Of a stretch of 64,000 nucleotides of DNA, positions 17,281 to 26,054 are shown in pieces; position 1 is the stretch's first letter; each line of letters starts with the position of its first letter. The notes beneath the pieces were generated by a model, which worked only from the letters and a program-made list of their open reading frames with translations, was not told the origin of the DNA and ran no database searches. A program made the translations under genes and the position numbers. The stretch spans positions 137,001 through 201,000 of the forward strand of contig NZ_AMWJ02000007.1 in the NCBI RefSeq assembly GCF_000319305.2, given 5' to 3'. This DNA comes from Pseudomonas bharatica CSV86. Lineage in GTDB: Bacteria; Pseudomonadota; Gammaproteobacteria; Pseudomonadales; Pseudomonadaceae.

Positions 17281-17358
17281 CCACCGCAATCGCTGGCAAG
17301 CCAGCTCCCACAGGGATCGCGTAACCTGTGGGAGCTGGCTTGCCAGCGATTGCGGTGG
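17281..17358. repeat. REP pair (BIME), perfect 34-bp inverted repeat
   Basis: Arms 17281-17314 and 17325-17358 are exact reverse complements with the core GCTGGCAAGCCAGCTCCCAC. This is the most extended of the paired Pseudomonas REP elements in the window. It lies between the 3' ends of the MFS and epimerase genes. Confidence 0.93.
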
Positions 17359-17381
17359 TCAATTCACTACAGAGGTCCAGG

Positions 17382-18245
17382 TCAAGCAGGCAGATACTGC
17401 AACCTGAACCCCAGACTCGCCTCCTCCCCCTGCTCCAGCAACCGTAACCCCGGCCGCCCCGGCAAATGATGGGCATTCACCGGATGACTCACCGGCTCGA
17501 CACAGAAAAACGGCTTGTCCTCGGGACAGAACAGCAGGAAGTAGTCCGCCCCGGTAGCCCGGCATTCCAGCCGATACCCCGGCTGTTCGATCACGCACTC
17601 ACCGGCCCAGCCACTAAAGGCATGATCCACCTGCCGCGCTGGCAACCCGGCCAGTTCGGAGAAGCGCCAGTCCTCGGGAATCTCTGCCTCGAACCAAGGC
17701 AGTCGTCCTTCCTCCCCCAGCCAAACGCTCCGCGCCGGCGCCAGCAAGCGGGTCTGCGGATAGCGCGGAAAATACGGATGCAACCCCAGTCCATACCAGT
17801 TGGCCTGTTCATCCAGGTGGGTCACGTGCAGATCCAGGTTCAGGCAACCCTCGTGCAGATGCACATCCAGGGTCGCCTGGTAGGCAAAGGGCCATTTGCT
17901 ATCGAGGGTCAGCCGCGCCCGCCGCTCACTGTGATGATCCACCTGCCAGGCCTGTTGCCAGGCGCTGCCGTGGATCGGGTAGGGATCGTGGTCGGTATTC
18001 GGCGCCAGCACCTGCCAGCCATCCGGGCGTTCGAAGCCGCCTTCGGCGATACGGTTGGACCAGGGCAACAGCGGGTAGCAACCCAGTCGGCGCGGCGTGC
18101 CAGCGGCTTTCGCTTGGTCATCGGCGTGGCGCAACAGCGCCTCCCCGGTCGCCTTCACTTCCCAGTTGACCAGGCTGCCGCCCAGCCCCGGGGCAATGCT
18201 GAGCCGGGTCAGGCGGTCTTGCAGATACAGCTCGCTCAAGGCCAT
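17382..18245 (-). CDS. Aldose 1-epimerase (mutarotase) family protein
   Basis: Interconverts alpha and beta anomers of hexoses or related sugars. The 287-residue product begins MALSELYLQDRLTRLSIAPGLGG. It has the family's catalytic histidines (PIHGSAWQ, LGLHPYFPR) and the catalytic glutamate segment FFCVEPVSHPVNA. It lies 25 bp downstream of the EamA gene on the same strand, so probably co-transcribed. Placed between hexuronate transporters, it could speed anomer supply to uronate dehydrogenase, which uses one anomer; that role is inference. Start at 18245 was chosen over an in-frame ATG 33 bp upstream that would overlap the preceding gene's end region. Confidence 0.88.
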   Translation of the reverse strand: MALSELYLQDRLTRLSIAPGLGGSLVNWEVKATGEALLRHADDQAKAAGTPRRLGCYPLLPWSNRIAEGGFERPDGWQVLAPNTDHDPYPIHGSAWQQAWQVDHHSERRARLTLDSKWPFAYQATLDVHLHEGCLNLDLHVTHLDEQANWYGLGLHPYFPRYPQTRLLAPARSVWLGEEGRLPWFEAEIPEDWRFSELAGLPARQVDHAFSGWAGECVIEQPGYRLECRATGADYFLLFCPEDKPFFCVEPVSHPVNAHHLPGRPGLRLLEQGEEASLGFRLQYLPA

Positions 18246-18270
18246 CGAAGGCTCCTGTGGATAAAGAGGC

Positions 18271-19194
18271 TCAGCCACTCTTGCGCCAGGTCAGCAGGAC
18301 GATGCCGCCCACCACCACCGCGCCGCCGAGCAATTGCAGGCCACTCAGTTGCTGGTCGAGCAAGGCCCAGCCCAGCAGCATGGTGGCGATGGGTTCGATA
18401 TTCATCACCGGCGCGTTCTGCGCCATGTTCAGCCGCGGTACGCAGACGAACAGCAAGGTGAAGGCGATGCCGTAGAGCACCACCAGGCTCGCCAGCGCCA
18501 GCCAGCCTCCCGTCGTGCCCGGTGCCGACAAACCGCTGGGCATCACCCCGCTCATCCCGGCGAGCAGCATGCTGGAGAAGACGATGACCAAGGTCAGCAG
18601 GCTGCGCACCGGCCCGCGCATGGCGGCCAGCTTGTGATCGGTTATCCACAGTGCGCAGGCAAAGGCACAGGCCGCGCCGAAGGCCAGGCTTACGCCGAGG
18701 GTCCAGTGCGGATTGGCCTCACCCCTGTCGAGCAGCCGCGCCGGTACATCCAGGGCCAGGACCAGCCCGCAGAGAATCAGACCCATGAACAGCACGTTAC
18801 GCCCCGTCGGACGCGGCCCACCCAGCGCCCAGGTCAACAGCGCAAGCAGCATCGGAAAGGTATTACCCACCAACAAGGCAAGGGCCACGGGGATCCGCGC
18901 CACGGCCGAATATAGACAGAGACTCTGGGTCGCGATCAGCAAGCCCAGCAGCAATTGCCAACGCAACGCTCCGGCCGGCAGCCCCAATGGCTGACGCTGC
19001 CAAGCGAGCAATCCGGCGAGCACCAGCAAGGTAATCCCGGATCGACAAAGAATCGCCAGCAACACCCCGGTGCCGTCATCGAAAGCGAAGCGCGCGGCGA
19101 TATGGTTGCCGGCGAAGGAACAGGCCAGCAACGCCAAGAGCGCGATCGCCAGCTTGCGCGGAAACAGCCCGGGTGCAGCGGAAGGAACAGCCAT
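18271..19194 (-). CDS. EamA/DMT-family transporter
   Basis: A 307-residue inner-membrane protein with two EamA repeats (about residues 15-145 and 165-300), ten predicted helices, and the DMT-type ends (LLGGAVVVGGIVLLTW). The substrate is unknown; members export amino acids, sugars or drugs. It is separated from the TRAP operon by a strong terminator and followed closely by the epimerase gene. Two in-membrane cysteines near CRSGIT and CALW are not diagnostic. Confidence 0.85.
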   Translation of the reverse strand: MAVPSAAPGLFPRKLAIALLALLACSFAGNHIAARFAFDDGTGVLLAILCRSGITLLVLAGLLAWQRQPLGLPAGALRWQLLLGLLIATQSLCLYSAVARIPVALALLVGNTFPMLLALLTWALGGPRPTGRNVLFMGLILCGLVLALDVPARLLDRGEANPHWTLGVSLAFGAACAFACALWITDHKLAAMRGPVRSLLTLVIVFSSMLLAGMSGVMPSGLSAPGTTGGWLALASLVVLYGIAFTLLFVCVPRLNMAQNAPVMNIEPIATMLLGWALLDQQLSGLQLLGGAVVVGGIVLLTWRKSG

Positions 19195-19211
19195 GTGCGA
19201 AATCCATATGC

Positions 19212-19244
19212 GAAAAAAAAAGGCGGGCCAGTACCGGCCCGCCC
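19212..19244 (-). terminator. Terminator of the udh-uxuL-dctPQM operon
   Basis: Read on the minus strand, GGCGGGCCGG-type stem (GGCGGGCC / GGCCCGCC around AGTACC) is followed by a long T-run (A8-9 on the plus strand at 19212-19221). It lies 11 bp after the dctM stop codon. Confidence 0.92.
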
Positions 19245-19254
19245 AAATGACCGC

Positions 19255-20535
19255 TTACAGCACGACGCTGGGCAGCCAGAGAGAGATTGCAGGGATGTAG
19301 GTCACCGCCATCAGCACCATGAACAGCGCCAGGTAGAACGGCAGCAGCGCCTTGACCGTGGACTCGATCGAGACCTTGCCGATGGCCGAGCCGACGAACA
19401 GCACCGCGCCTACCGGCGGCGTGATCAGGCCGATGCCGAGGTTGACCAGCATGATCATGCCGAAGTGCACCGGGTCGACACCGATGCCGTTGATCACCGG
19501 CAACAGGATCGGCGTCAGGATCAGGATCAGCGGCGCCATGTCCATCACCGTGCCCAGCAGCAGCAACATGAAGTTGATGCACATCAGGATCACGTAGCGG
19601 TTATCCGACAGGGTCAGGAACGCCGTGGTGATCTTCGACGGGATCTGCATCAGGGTCATGACATAGCCGAAGCTGGCCGCGAAACCGATCAGGATCATCA
19701 CGATGGAGATGGTCCGCACCGTGCGGTGCATCAGCTTGGGCAGGTCGCGCCATTTGTAGTCGCGGTAGATGAACATGGTCACGAAGAACGACCAGACCAC
19801 CGCCACCGCCGCCGACTCGGTCGCGGTGAATACGCCCGAGAGAATCCCGCCGAGGATGATGACCATGGCCATCAGGCCCCAGAGCGCCTCGCCAGCGATC
19901 TTCAGTGCCTGGCGCAGCGGGATCACCTCGCCCTTGGGGTAGTTGCGCTTTTTCGCGAAGAGCAGGCACAGGCCCATCATCACCGCGCTGAGCAGCAGCC
20001 CCGGCATCACCCCGGCCATGAACAGCGAGGCGATCGACACCGTGCCGCCCGCCGCCAGCGAGTAGAGCACCGAGTTATGGCTGGGCGGCGTCAGCAATGC
20101 CTGCACCGAGCCGCTGACGGTGACCGCGGTGGAGAACTCGCGCGGATAGCCCTTGCGTTCCATTTCGGGAATCAGCACCGAGCCCACCGACGCGGTATCG
20201 GCAACCGACGAACCGGAAATCGCCCCGAAGAAGGTCGAAGCCATGATGTTGACCAGCGACAGCCCGCCACGCACGAAGCCCACCAGCACCCCGGCGAAGG
20301 CCACCAGGCGCCGGGACATGCCGCCCTCGGCCATGATCGCGCCGGCCAGGACAAAGAACGGAATCGCCAGCAGCGAGAATTTGTTCACCCCGCTGGCCAC
20401 CTGGATCATCATCGCCTGCAGCGGGATGTCGATCCACCAGGCGCCGATCAGCGCCGCCAGGCCCAGGGCATAGGCCACCGGCATGCCGATGAGGATGAGC
20501 AGGATGAAGCTGCCCAAAAGAATGAAGGCATCCAT
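19255..20535 (-). CDS. dctM: TRAP transporter large permease DctM
   Basis: Large membrane subunit of a tripartite ATP-independent periplasmic importer. The 426-residue length and polytopic pattern fit the DctM family. Landmarks are LGSFILLILIGMPVAYALGL at the start, GAIMAEGGMSRRLVAFAGVLVG, FFGAISGSSVADTASVGSVLIPEM and GTVMDMAPLILILTPILLPV. It abuts dctQ with no spacer (dctQ stop at 20536-20538). Operon context with udh and a lactonase points to a hexuronate substrate. Confidence 0.96.
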   Translation of the reverse strand: MDAFILLGSFILLILIGMPVAYALGLAALIGAWWIDIPLQAMMIQVASGVNKFSLLAIPFFVLAGAIMAEGGMSRRLVAFAGVLVGFVRGGLSLVNIMASTFFGAISGSSVADTASVGSVLIPEMERKGYPREFSTAVTVSGSVQALLTPPSHNSVLYSLAAGGTVSIASLFMAGVMPGLLLSAVMMGLCLLFAKKRNYPKGEVIPLRQALKIAGEALWGLMAMVIILGGILSGVFTATESAAVAVVWSFFVTMFIYRDYKWRDLPKLMHRTVRTISIVMILIGFAASFGYVMTLMQIPSKITTAFLTLSDNRYVILMCINFMLLLLGTVMDMAPLILILTPILLPVINGIGVDPVHFGMIMLVNLGIGLITPPVGAVLFVGSAIGKVSIESTVKALLPFYLALFMVLMAVTYIPAISLWLPSVVL

Positions 20536-21063
20536 TTATGCAGCTCCTTCGTTTTCTTCCACCAGGTCGAAGCGCACCACCTTGCGATGGCTTTGGTCGC
20601 CCAGCATGAGTTTTTCCAGCACGAAGCTCAGGGTCAGCAGGCCACCGACGGGAATCGGCGCATAGGTCATGCCTACCCGTATGCTCGGCAGCGTCGCCAG
20701 GTACTGGTTCCAGGTGGTGACGCACAGCTTGAAGCCGTACCAGGTCATGAACAGGCAGACCAGGACCATCAGCACCTGCACCAGCACACCAACCAGGCGC
20801 CGCGGCAATGGGGCGAGGCGATCGGTGATCATGTTCACCGCCATGTGCGCGCCTGCGCGGTAGCTGGCGGCGGCGCCGACGAAGGTGAACAGCACCATCA
20901 GCAGGATCGATACCGGCTCCGGCCAACTGGAGCCGGTGCCCAGCACGTAGCGGGCGAAAATACCCCAGGGGATGATCAACGACATGGCCAGGATCGACAG
21001 GCCGGCGACCCAGATGCAGGCGCGGTAGAGCACGTCGTTCAGGCGCAGGAAAAGCGTTTTCAT
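20536..21063 (-). CDS. dctQ: TRAP transporter small permease DctQ
   Basis: Small four-helix subunit that couples the binding protein to DctM. The 175-residue product starts MKTLFLRLNDVLYR at 21063. It has the DctQ pattern: helix 1 ILAMSLIIPWGIFARYVLG, GSSWPEPVSILLMVLFTFVGAAASYRAGAHMAVNMI, and a final helix pair ending GGLLTLSFVLEKLML. In-frame ATG codons 12 bp upstream exist; 21063 was chosen by the typical start of helix 1. Confidence 0.95.
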   Translation of the reverse strand: MKTLFLRLNDVLYRACIWVAGLSILAMSLIIPWGIFARYVLGTGSSWPEPVSILLMVLFTFVGAAASYRAGAHMAVNMITDRLAPLPRRLVGVLVQVLMVLVCLFMTWYGFKLCVTTWNQYLATLPSIRVGMTYAPIPVGGLLTLSFVLEKLMLGDQSHRKVVRFDLVEENEGAA

Positions 21064-21123
21064 AGGCATCACCAAAGCGGCCGCGCGGCACGGGCCGCAC
21101 GACCAGGGTCGATGTGGGAGGGA

Positions 21124-22089
21124 TTACTCGACAGCGTCGATACGCTTCATCAGGTCGGCGTACTGCGCGCCGTATTTCTCGCGGACCGAAGCGGTGGCGT
21201 CATAGAACGGCTTCTTGTCGACGACGATGAACTCGACGCCGGCAGCCTTGAGCTTCTCTTCGCTGGCAGCGGACTTGGCGTCCCACAGCGCGCGCTCTTC
21301 GAACTGCGCCTCGCGTGCGACCTTCTTGACCAGTGCCTGCTGGTCCGCAGTCAGCTTGTTCCAGGTGGTCTTGGACATCACCACCGGCTCCGGCAGGATC
21401 AGGTGGGCGGTCTGGGTGAAGTACTTGGCGTTCTGGTAGTGGTTGTGCTCAAGCAAGGTCGGCGGATTGTTCTCGGCGCCGTCGATCACCCCGGTCTGCA
21501 GGGCGCTGAAGATTTCCCCGGTGTCCATGGCGATACCGTTGCCGCCCATGGCATTCATCATGTCGAGGAACAGCGGGTTGCCCTGCACGCGGATCTTCAT
21601 GCCCTTGAGGTCTTCCAGCGAACGCACCGGCTTCTTGGTGTACAGGCTGCGGGTGCCGCCATCCATCCAGGCCAGGGCGACCAGGTTGAATTCGGAGTTG
21701 GTGATCTTGTCGAGGATTTCCTGGCCGATCTCGCCATCGATGACCTTGCGCATATGCTCATGGTCACGGAACACGAACGGCATGTTGAACACGTTCACGT
21801 CCGGCACCACCGGACCGACGATGCCAAGGCTGACCCGGGCCATCTGCACGGCGCCGATCTGCGCCTGCTCGATCACTTCCTTCTCGGAGCCCAGTACGCC
21901 GCCGGCGAACATCTTGAAGGTGATTTCGCCATTGGTGGCCTCTTCGAGTTTCTTGCCCATGTTCTGTTCGGCGACCACGGTCGGGTAACCGGCCGGGTGC
22001 ACGTCGGCGAACTTGATATCCAGGGCGAAGGCGGACGCAGAGAAGGCGAAGGGAAGCGCGGCAAGAAGCAGCTTGCGTTTGAAAGTCAT
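21124..22089 (-). CDS. dctP: TRAP transporter substrate-binding protein DctP
   Basis: Periplasmic solute receptor of the TRAP system. The 321-residue precursor has a Sec signal peptide (MTFKRKLLLAALPFAFSASAFA) and the DctP fold. It carries the conserved carboxylate-binding arginine segment (MKIRVQGNPLFLDMMNAMGG), GEIFSALQTGVIDGAENNP and a C-terminal helix-rich region. The neighbours (uronate lactonase and dehydrogenase) suggest it binds galacturonate/glucuronate. Gap of 67 bp to the upstream lactonase gene. Confidence 0.95.
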   Translation of the reverse strand: MTFKRKLLLAALPFAFSASAFALDIKFADVHPAGYPTVVAEQNMGKKLEEATNGEITFKMFAGGVLGSEKEVIEQAQIGAVQMARVSLGIVGPVVPDVNVFNMPFVFRDHEHMRKVIDGEIGQEILDKITNSEFNLVALAWMDGGTRSLYTKKPVRSLEDLKGMKIRVQGNPLFLDMMNAMGGNGIAMDTGEIFSALQTGVIDGAENNPPTLLEHNHYQNAKYFTQTAHLILPEPVVMSKTTWNKLTADQQALVKKVAREAQFEERALWDAKSAASEEKLKAAGVEFIVVDKKPFYDATASVREKYGAQYADLMKRIDAVE

Positions 22090-22156
22090 GGTGAAGCTCC
22101 GTGTTTTGTTGTTATCCGGTTTGGCTTGTATGACGGCAGGTCGTGCGGTGTAGCGT

Positions 22157-23038
22157 TTAATAGCGCGCGGCGGGTTCCTCCAGGCCTTTGCTGCCGGGAT
22201 CAAGAGCGAACACACCGCCAGCCAGGGGCTGGTCGGCGAGGTCGATGCCCGCCGGGCGGATCGAGGTGACGAACAGGGTGTCGAGGTTGGCGCCACCGAA
22301 GGCGCACATCGCCGGTTTTTTCACCGGCACGGGCAACGAACGGTCGAGACGGCCGTCAGGGGTGAAGCGGTGGATCAATCCGGCATCGTTGCCGCAGATC
22401 CAGTAGCAGCCGTCCTGGTCGATGGCGGCGCCGTCCGGGCGGCCGGGATGCTCGTGCATATCGACGAAAACCCGGCGGTTGTGCGGCGTGGCCGTGTCGA
22501 TGTCGTAGTCGAAGACCCAGACCGTCTGCACGCTCGGGTGCGAGTCCGACAGGTACATGCGCCGGCCGTCCGGGCTGAAGGCAAGGCCGTTGGGCACCAG
22601 CATGCCCTCGAGCTGGCGATGCAGGCGGCCTTCGCCGTCGTGCCGGTACAGCGCGCCGACGGCAGCACCCTGCTGCACGTCCATGAGCATGGTGCCGGCC
22701 CAGAAACGCCCCTGGCGGTCGCAACGCCCATCGTTGAAACGCATGCCGTTGCGGGCATGCTGCACCGGGCTGAGCTGGCGGCTGTCGAGGCGCCCTTCAG
22801 CGCTGGTAGTGATCTGGAAGATGCCGCTTTCCATGCCGGCCACCCAACCGTCGCCACTACGGGCGATGCAGGCGAGCATTTCCTCGCCCTGCCAGACCCG
22901 GTGCGTGCCATCCGCCGCGCTCCAGCGATGGAGCTGCCGGGCGGGGATGTCGGCCCAATACAGGGCCTGCTCGGCCGCGTGCCACACCGGGCTTTCACCG
23001 GTGCCGTTGCGGGCGTCGACGATCAGTTCGCATTTCAT
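22157..23038 (-). CDS. uxuL: SMP-30/gluconolactonase-family hexuronolactonase
   Basis: A six-bladed beta-propeller lactonase that hydrolyses the aldarolactone made by uronate dehydrogenase to the aldarate. The 293-residue product from 23038 has the metal-binding Glu in GTGESPVWH, FNDGRCDRQGRFWAGTM (Asn/Asp ligands), and NGLAFSPDGRRMYLSDS with the catalytic Asp. SMP-30 lactonases next to udh in Pseudomonas are the UxuL type; the symbol rests on context. A much longer upstream frame runs into udh on the same strand and is not part of the gene. Confidence 0.87.
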   Translation of the reverse strand: MKCELIVDARNGTGESPVWHAAEQALYWADIPARQLHRWSAADGTHRVWQGEEMLACIARSGDGWVAGMESGIFQITTSAEGRLDSRQLSPVQHARNGMRFNDGRCDRQGRFWAGTMLMDVQQGAAVGALYRHDGEGRLHRQLEGMLVPNGLAFSPDGRRMYLSDSHPSVQTVWVFDYDIDTATPHNRRVFVDMHEHPGRPDGAAIDQDGCYWICGNDAGLIHRFTPDGRLDRSLPVPVKKPAMCAFGGANLDTLFVTSIRPAGIDLADQPLAGGVFALDPGSKGLEEPAARY

Positions 23039-23063
23039 GGGCCAAGCCTCCTGGCGCGCGGGA

Positions 23064-23870
23064 TCAGTTGAACGGTCCGGCCGCGACGAAAGCGCCGCCC
23101 TGATAGACCATCGAGGGATCATCGGCCGGCGGCGCCGGCTGGGCCTCCACCTGGGCGCGGAAGACTTCGGAGGTGTCCTTGGGCACGTAACCGAGATGCT
23201 CGGCGTAGCGGTTGTCCCACCATACGGTGCGGTTGTCGGATGCACCGAAGACGATGGTGTGGCCGACGTCGGGGGTAGTCAGGCCGCGCTGGATCAGTTG
23301 GGTCAGGTCGTCGTAGCTCAGCCAGGTGCAGAGCATGCGCGGGTTCTGTGGCTGGTCGAAGGAGGAGCCGATGCGGATGCTGACGGTCTCGATGCCGTAG
23401 CGATCGAAGTAGAAGCTGGCGACGTCTTCGCCATAGCACTTGGACAGGCCGTAGTAGCTGTCTGGACGACGCGGGGAACGGGCGTCGATACGCTCGTCCT
23501 GGCGATAGAAACCGATGGTGTGGTTGGAGCTGGCGAAGATCACCCGCTTCACCCCGTGCTTGCGGGCCGCCTCGTAGATGTGGAACACACCGCAGATGTT
23601 GGGGCCGAGGATCTCTTCGAAGGAATGCTCGGTGGACACGCCGCCGAAATGGATGATGGCATCGACACCTTCGACCAGCGCATGTACCGCCGCCTTGTCG
23701 GCGAGGTCGCAGGTCACTACCTCTTCATGGGGGCCTGCGGCGGGAGCCATGGGGCTGATATCGGAAAGGCGCAGCACCTCGGTAAAGCCTTGCAGGCGCT
23801 CACGGAGGATCTTGCCCAGGCCGCCTGCGGCTCCGGTGAGCAGCAGGCGTTTGAAGGGAATGGTGGTCAT
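23064..23870 (-). CDS. udh: Uronate dehydrogenase
   Basis: NAD-dependent enzyme that oxidises D-galacturonate and D-glucuronate to aldarolactones. The 268-residue product is an extended SDR with the Rossmann motif TGAAGGLGK at the N-terminus, the catalytic YGLSK (Tyr-x3-Lys) near residue 136, and IIHFGGVSTE and ASSNHTIGFY segments seen in characterised Udh enzymes. It heads an operon udh-lactonase-dctPQM preceded by the 21-bp operator at 23894-23914. Confidence 0.92.
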   Translation of the reverse strand: MTTIPFKRLLLTGAAGGLGKILRERLQGFTEVLRLSDISPMAPAAGPHEEVVTCDLADKAAVHALVEGVDAIIHFGGVSTEHSFEEILGPNICGVFHIYEAARKHGVKRVIFASSNHTIGFYRQDERIDARSPRRPDSYYGLSKCYGEDVASFYFDRYGIETVSIRIGSSFDQPQNPRMLCTWLSYDDLTQLIQRGLTTPDVGHTIVFGASDNRTVWWDNRYAEHLGYVPKDTSEVFRAQVEAQPAPPADDPSMVYQGGAFVAAGPFN

Positions 23871-23893
23871 GGCCGGCCCTTGTTGTCTGATTT

Positions 23894-23914
23894 GTTGTAG
23901 GTTGTCGTATGACT
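23894..23914. promoter_or_regulatory. Hexuronate-regulon operator upstream of udh
   Basis: Matches the oprD-upstream site at 17 of 21 positions (shared TGTTGT...GTTGTCGTA...AC). It lies 24-44 bp upstream of the udh start codon, close enough for repression of the promoter. Confidence 0.65.
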
Positions 23915-23989
23915 TTGGCGATTATCGACAGCGATCCGCCTGCCTGTCAACGCCTGGTTGCGGGGATCGCCGCGCGACCCCCGCTTCGA

Positions 23990-25228
23990 TCACAGCAGCG
24001 ACAGCGGATAGTTGAAGATCAACCGGTTCTCGTCGAATTCGTTGTTGCTGTAATCGCGACGGATACTGGAGTTACGCCAGCGAATGCTGAGGTTCTTGAA
24101 GGTTCCGCTCTGGATTACGTAGGCCAGTTCCGACTCCCTTACCCATTCCTTGCCATCGGTGATCGCCCCGGTGTGCACATCCTTGCCGCTGATATAGCGG
24201 TTCATCAGGGTCAGGCCCGGAATGCCGACACCGGCGAAGTTGAAGTCATGGCGGACCTGCCAGGAACGTTCTTCCGAATTGTCGAAGCTGGAGTTGTAGC
24301 TGTCGTTGGCCAGGGTGCCGCCGCTGGTGCCGTTGACCCGCATCCAGGTATTGCCATCGACCCGCTGCAGGCCAAGCCAGAAGGTGCTGCTGCCATATTT
24401 GGCGGAGAACATGCCCGAGTAGGTCTTGTTGTCCAGCTTGCCGGCGCGGGCGGCGCCATCGTCGTCGCCGTGGAAATAGCCGAGGTTGGCACCGAGGGTC
24501 CAGTCACCGACAGGCTGCAGGTGGCTCACCTGCAGGTACTGCTGCTCGTAGACATCCTTGAGCACCGCATTCCACAGGCCGAACAGGGTACGGTCCTGGT
24601 TGAACTTGTACTCGCCGCCAACGAAGTTGAAGCGGTCCGACACCCCGCCGCCGTAGCTCATGTCGTCCATGCTCGCGTCGTTGCGCGGGCTGTTGCCGCG
24701 GAACTGGCCGCCGTAGAGGGTCAGGCCGGCGATCTCGTTGGAGGTGACCTGGCCGCCGCGGAAGGTCTGCGGCAGGGAGCGACCGTCGTCGGAGCGCAGG
24801 ATCGGCAATACCGGCATCCACTCGCCGACCTTCAGCTCGGTTTTGGAGATGCGCATCTTCCCGGCCACTGCCAGGCGCCCGTAATCGTCAGCCGGACGTC
24901 CGTCGTCATGTCGCGGCAACAGCGCAGTGCCGTAGGTACCGCCACCGCCATCGAGCTTCACCGACCACAGCCCCAGCACATCCGCGCCGAAACCCACGGT
25001 GCCCTCGGTAAAGCCCGAGCGGGCGTCGAGGATGAAGCTCTGGGTCCACTCCTCCGCCTTGCTTTGCGGGTTGCTCGGATTGGTGAAATTGCGGTTGATG
25101 TAGAAGTTGCGCAGGCCGAGGGTGGCCTTGGAATCATCGATGAAACCGGCGGCGCTGCCGGTCATCGGCAGGCTGGCGAGCAGGCCGGTGCCGAGCAGGG
25201 TGAACGGAAGGGTGTGGCGGATTTTCAT
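23990..25228 (-). CDS. OprD-family outer-membrane porin
   Basis: An 18-stranded OprD-type porin for uptake of small carboxylated substrates. The 412-residue precursor starts MKIRHTLPFTLLGTGLLASLPMTGSAAGF (signal peptide). It shows OprD landmarks GFIDDSKATLGLRNFYINRNF, QSFILDARSGFTEGTVGFGADVLGLWSVKLDGG, GRLAVAGKMRISKTELKVGE and the terminal strand DENRLIFNYPLSLL. Its place beside the uronate operon and the shared operator suggest hexuronates. The ISL3 element at 25453-28437 now separates this gene from the operator, so its native regulation is probably altered. A longer reading frame extends upstream of the chosen start but is not signal-peptide-like. Confidence 0.92.
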   Translation of the reverse strand: MKIRHTLPFTLLGTGLLASLPMTGSAAGFIDDSKATLGLRNFYINRNFTNPSNPQSKAEEWTQSFILDARSGFTEGTVGFGADVLGLWSVKLDGGGGTYGTALLPRHDDGRPADDYGRLAVAGKMRISKTELKVGEWMPVLPILRSDDGRSLPQTFRGGQVTSNEIAGLTLYGGQFRGNSPRNDASMDDMSYGGGVSDRFNFVGGEYKFNQDRTLFGLWNAVLKDVYEQQYLQVSHLQPVGDWTLGANLGYFHGDDDGAARAGKLDNKTYSGMFSAKYGSSTFWLGLQRVDGNTWMRVNGTSGGTLANDSYNSSFDNSEERSWQVRHDFNFAGVGIPGLTLMNRYISGKDVHTGAITDGKEWVRESELAYVIQSGTFKNLSIRWRNSSIRRDYSNNEFDENRLIFNYPLSLL

Positions 25229-25444
25229 TATTGTTGTGCTCCCTGAGGGTGTGGCAGTCCGCCCTTCCGGGCGCGCATCGGCGACCTGCGGCATGGGGCG
25301 GGTGGCGTGGGGTGGAACCTGGGGTTCGCGCGGGTCAGTTGCCCACGACGAAACGCGGCGAACCGAAAGGGCTGGCCGGGGAAACCGCAAGAGGGGAGGT
25401 GCGCTGAGAAGGCGAAGGTGATGTCGACATGGGCGGGTTCACTG

Positions 25445-25452
25445 TTTTTAGT
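25445..25452. repeat. Target-site duplication, left copy (ISL3 element 1)
   Basis: TTTTTAGT, identical to 28438-28445. The 8-bp length is the rule for ISL3-family insertions. Confidence 0.93.
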
Positions 25453-25628
25453 GGGTATCCGGAATTTCTGGTTGATAAAATGCCAAAGATGTAAAGAAGA
25501 AAATCTTTCTCAGCGGATTATCTGATTGATCCTCTTCAGCCTACTCTACTGCCAATTTTCTGTTTCCACCTTCGCCTGAGTCTTCATAGCGATGCTGACT
25601 AGGGAGGACAGCGAGAGCTGGGCAAGCG

Positions 25629-25943
25629 TCAAAGCGGTTCTGGTTCATGCGCAATCCGGACACCTGCACAACATTCCTCTTGTAAGAAACCGATCAAATT
25701 CTCTAGGTGCCCATACTCGGGTATACAGACAATCGTGCGGCTATGTTTCTCCTGCCGGATCAGCCCTACCTTGGCCATGCGCGCAAGGTGATGTGATAGC
25801 GTCGAAGCAGGAATACCCAGCCCCTTCTGGATATCTCCGACCGAAGCCCCATCATGGCCAGCTTTGACCAGAAAGCGGAACACGGACAGTCGGTGACTAT
25901 TCCCTAGCTCAGCTAAGCTGGCTGCAACCTTTTCGTGATCCAT
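25629..25943 (-). CDS. ArsR-family metal/metalloid-responsive repressor
   Basis: A 104-residue winged-helix repressor starting MDHEKVAASLAELGNSHRLSVFRFL. It has the recognition helix VGDIQKGLGIPASTLSHHLARM and beta wing GLIRQEKHSRTIVCIPEY. A C-terminal EECCAG cysteine pair plus a Cys in the wing (IVCIP) could form a sensor site for As(III), Cd or similar. It is divergent from the permease gene and probably controls it. Which metal it senses cannot be told. Confidence 0.88.
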   Translation of the reverse strand: MDHEKVAASLAELGNSHRLSVFRFLVKAGHDGASVGDIQKGLGIPASTLSHHLARMAKVGLIRQEKHSRTIVCIPEYGHLENLIGFLQEECCAGVRIAHEPEPL

Positions 25944-25968
25944 AGCACGCCCCAATAATTCGATGTTT

Positions 25969-26042
25969 CTAGAATTATAGTTGACAGGTCGGATAAACGC
26001 AAGTAGGCTGCGTACATCATTTCGACAATACTAGAAATATAG
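25969..26042. promoter_or_regulatory. Candidate ArsR operators flanking the permease promoter
   Basis: The 12-bp word CTAGAATTATAG (25969-25980) recurs as CTAGAAATATAG (26031-26042), 11 of 12 identical. Between them TTGACA (25981-25986) and TAGGCT (26004-26009) with 17-bp spacing form a plausible sigma70 promoter for the permease. The arrangement suggests ArsR binding at both repeats. Confidence 0.55.
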
Positions 26043-26054
26043 GAGTAATATTGA

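Noticed and set aside
22100..22130. Another copy of the hexuronate operator upstream of dctP
   Set aside because: CTTGTATGAC shares only part of the motif and lies inside the operon; too weak to call.
18955..22269. A 1104-codon open frame on the plus strand
   Set aside because: Antisense to the DctPQM/lactonase operon; composition is Arg/His/Gln-rich repeats typical of reverse frames in GC-rich genes. The minus-strand genes are clear family members.
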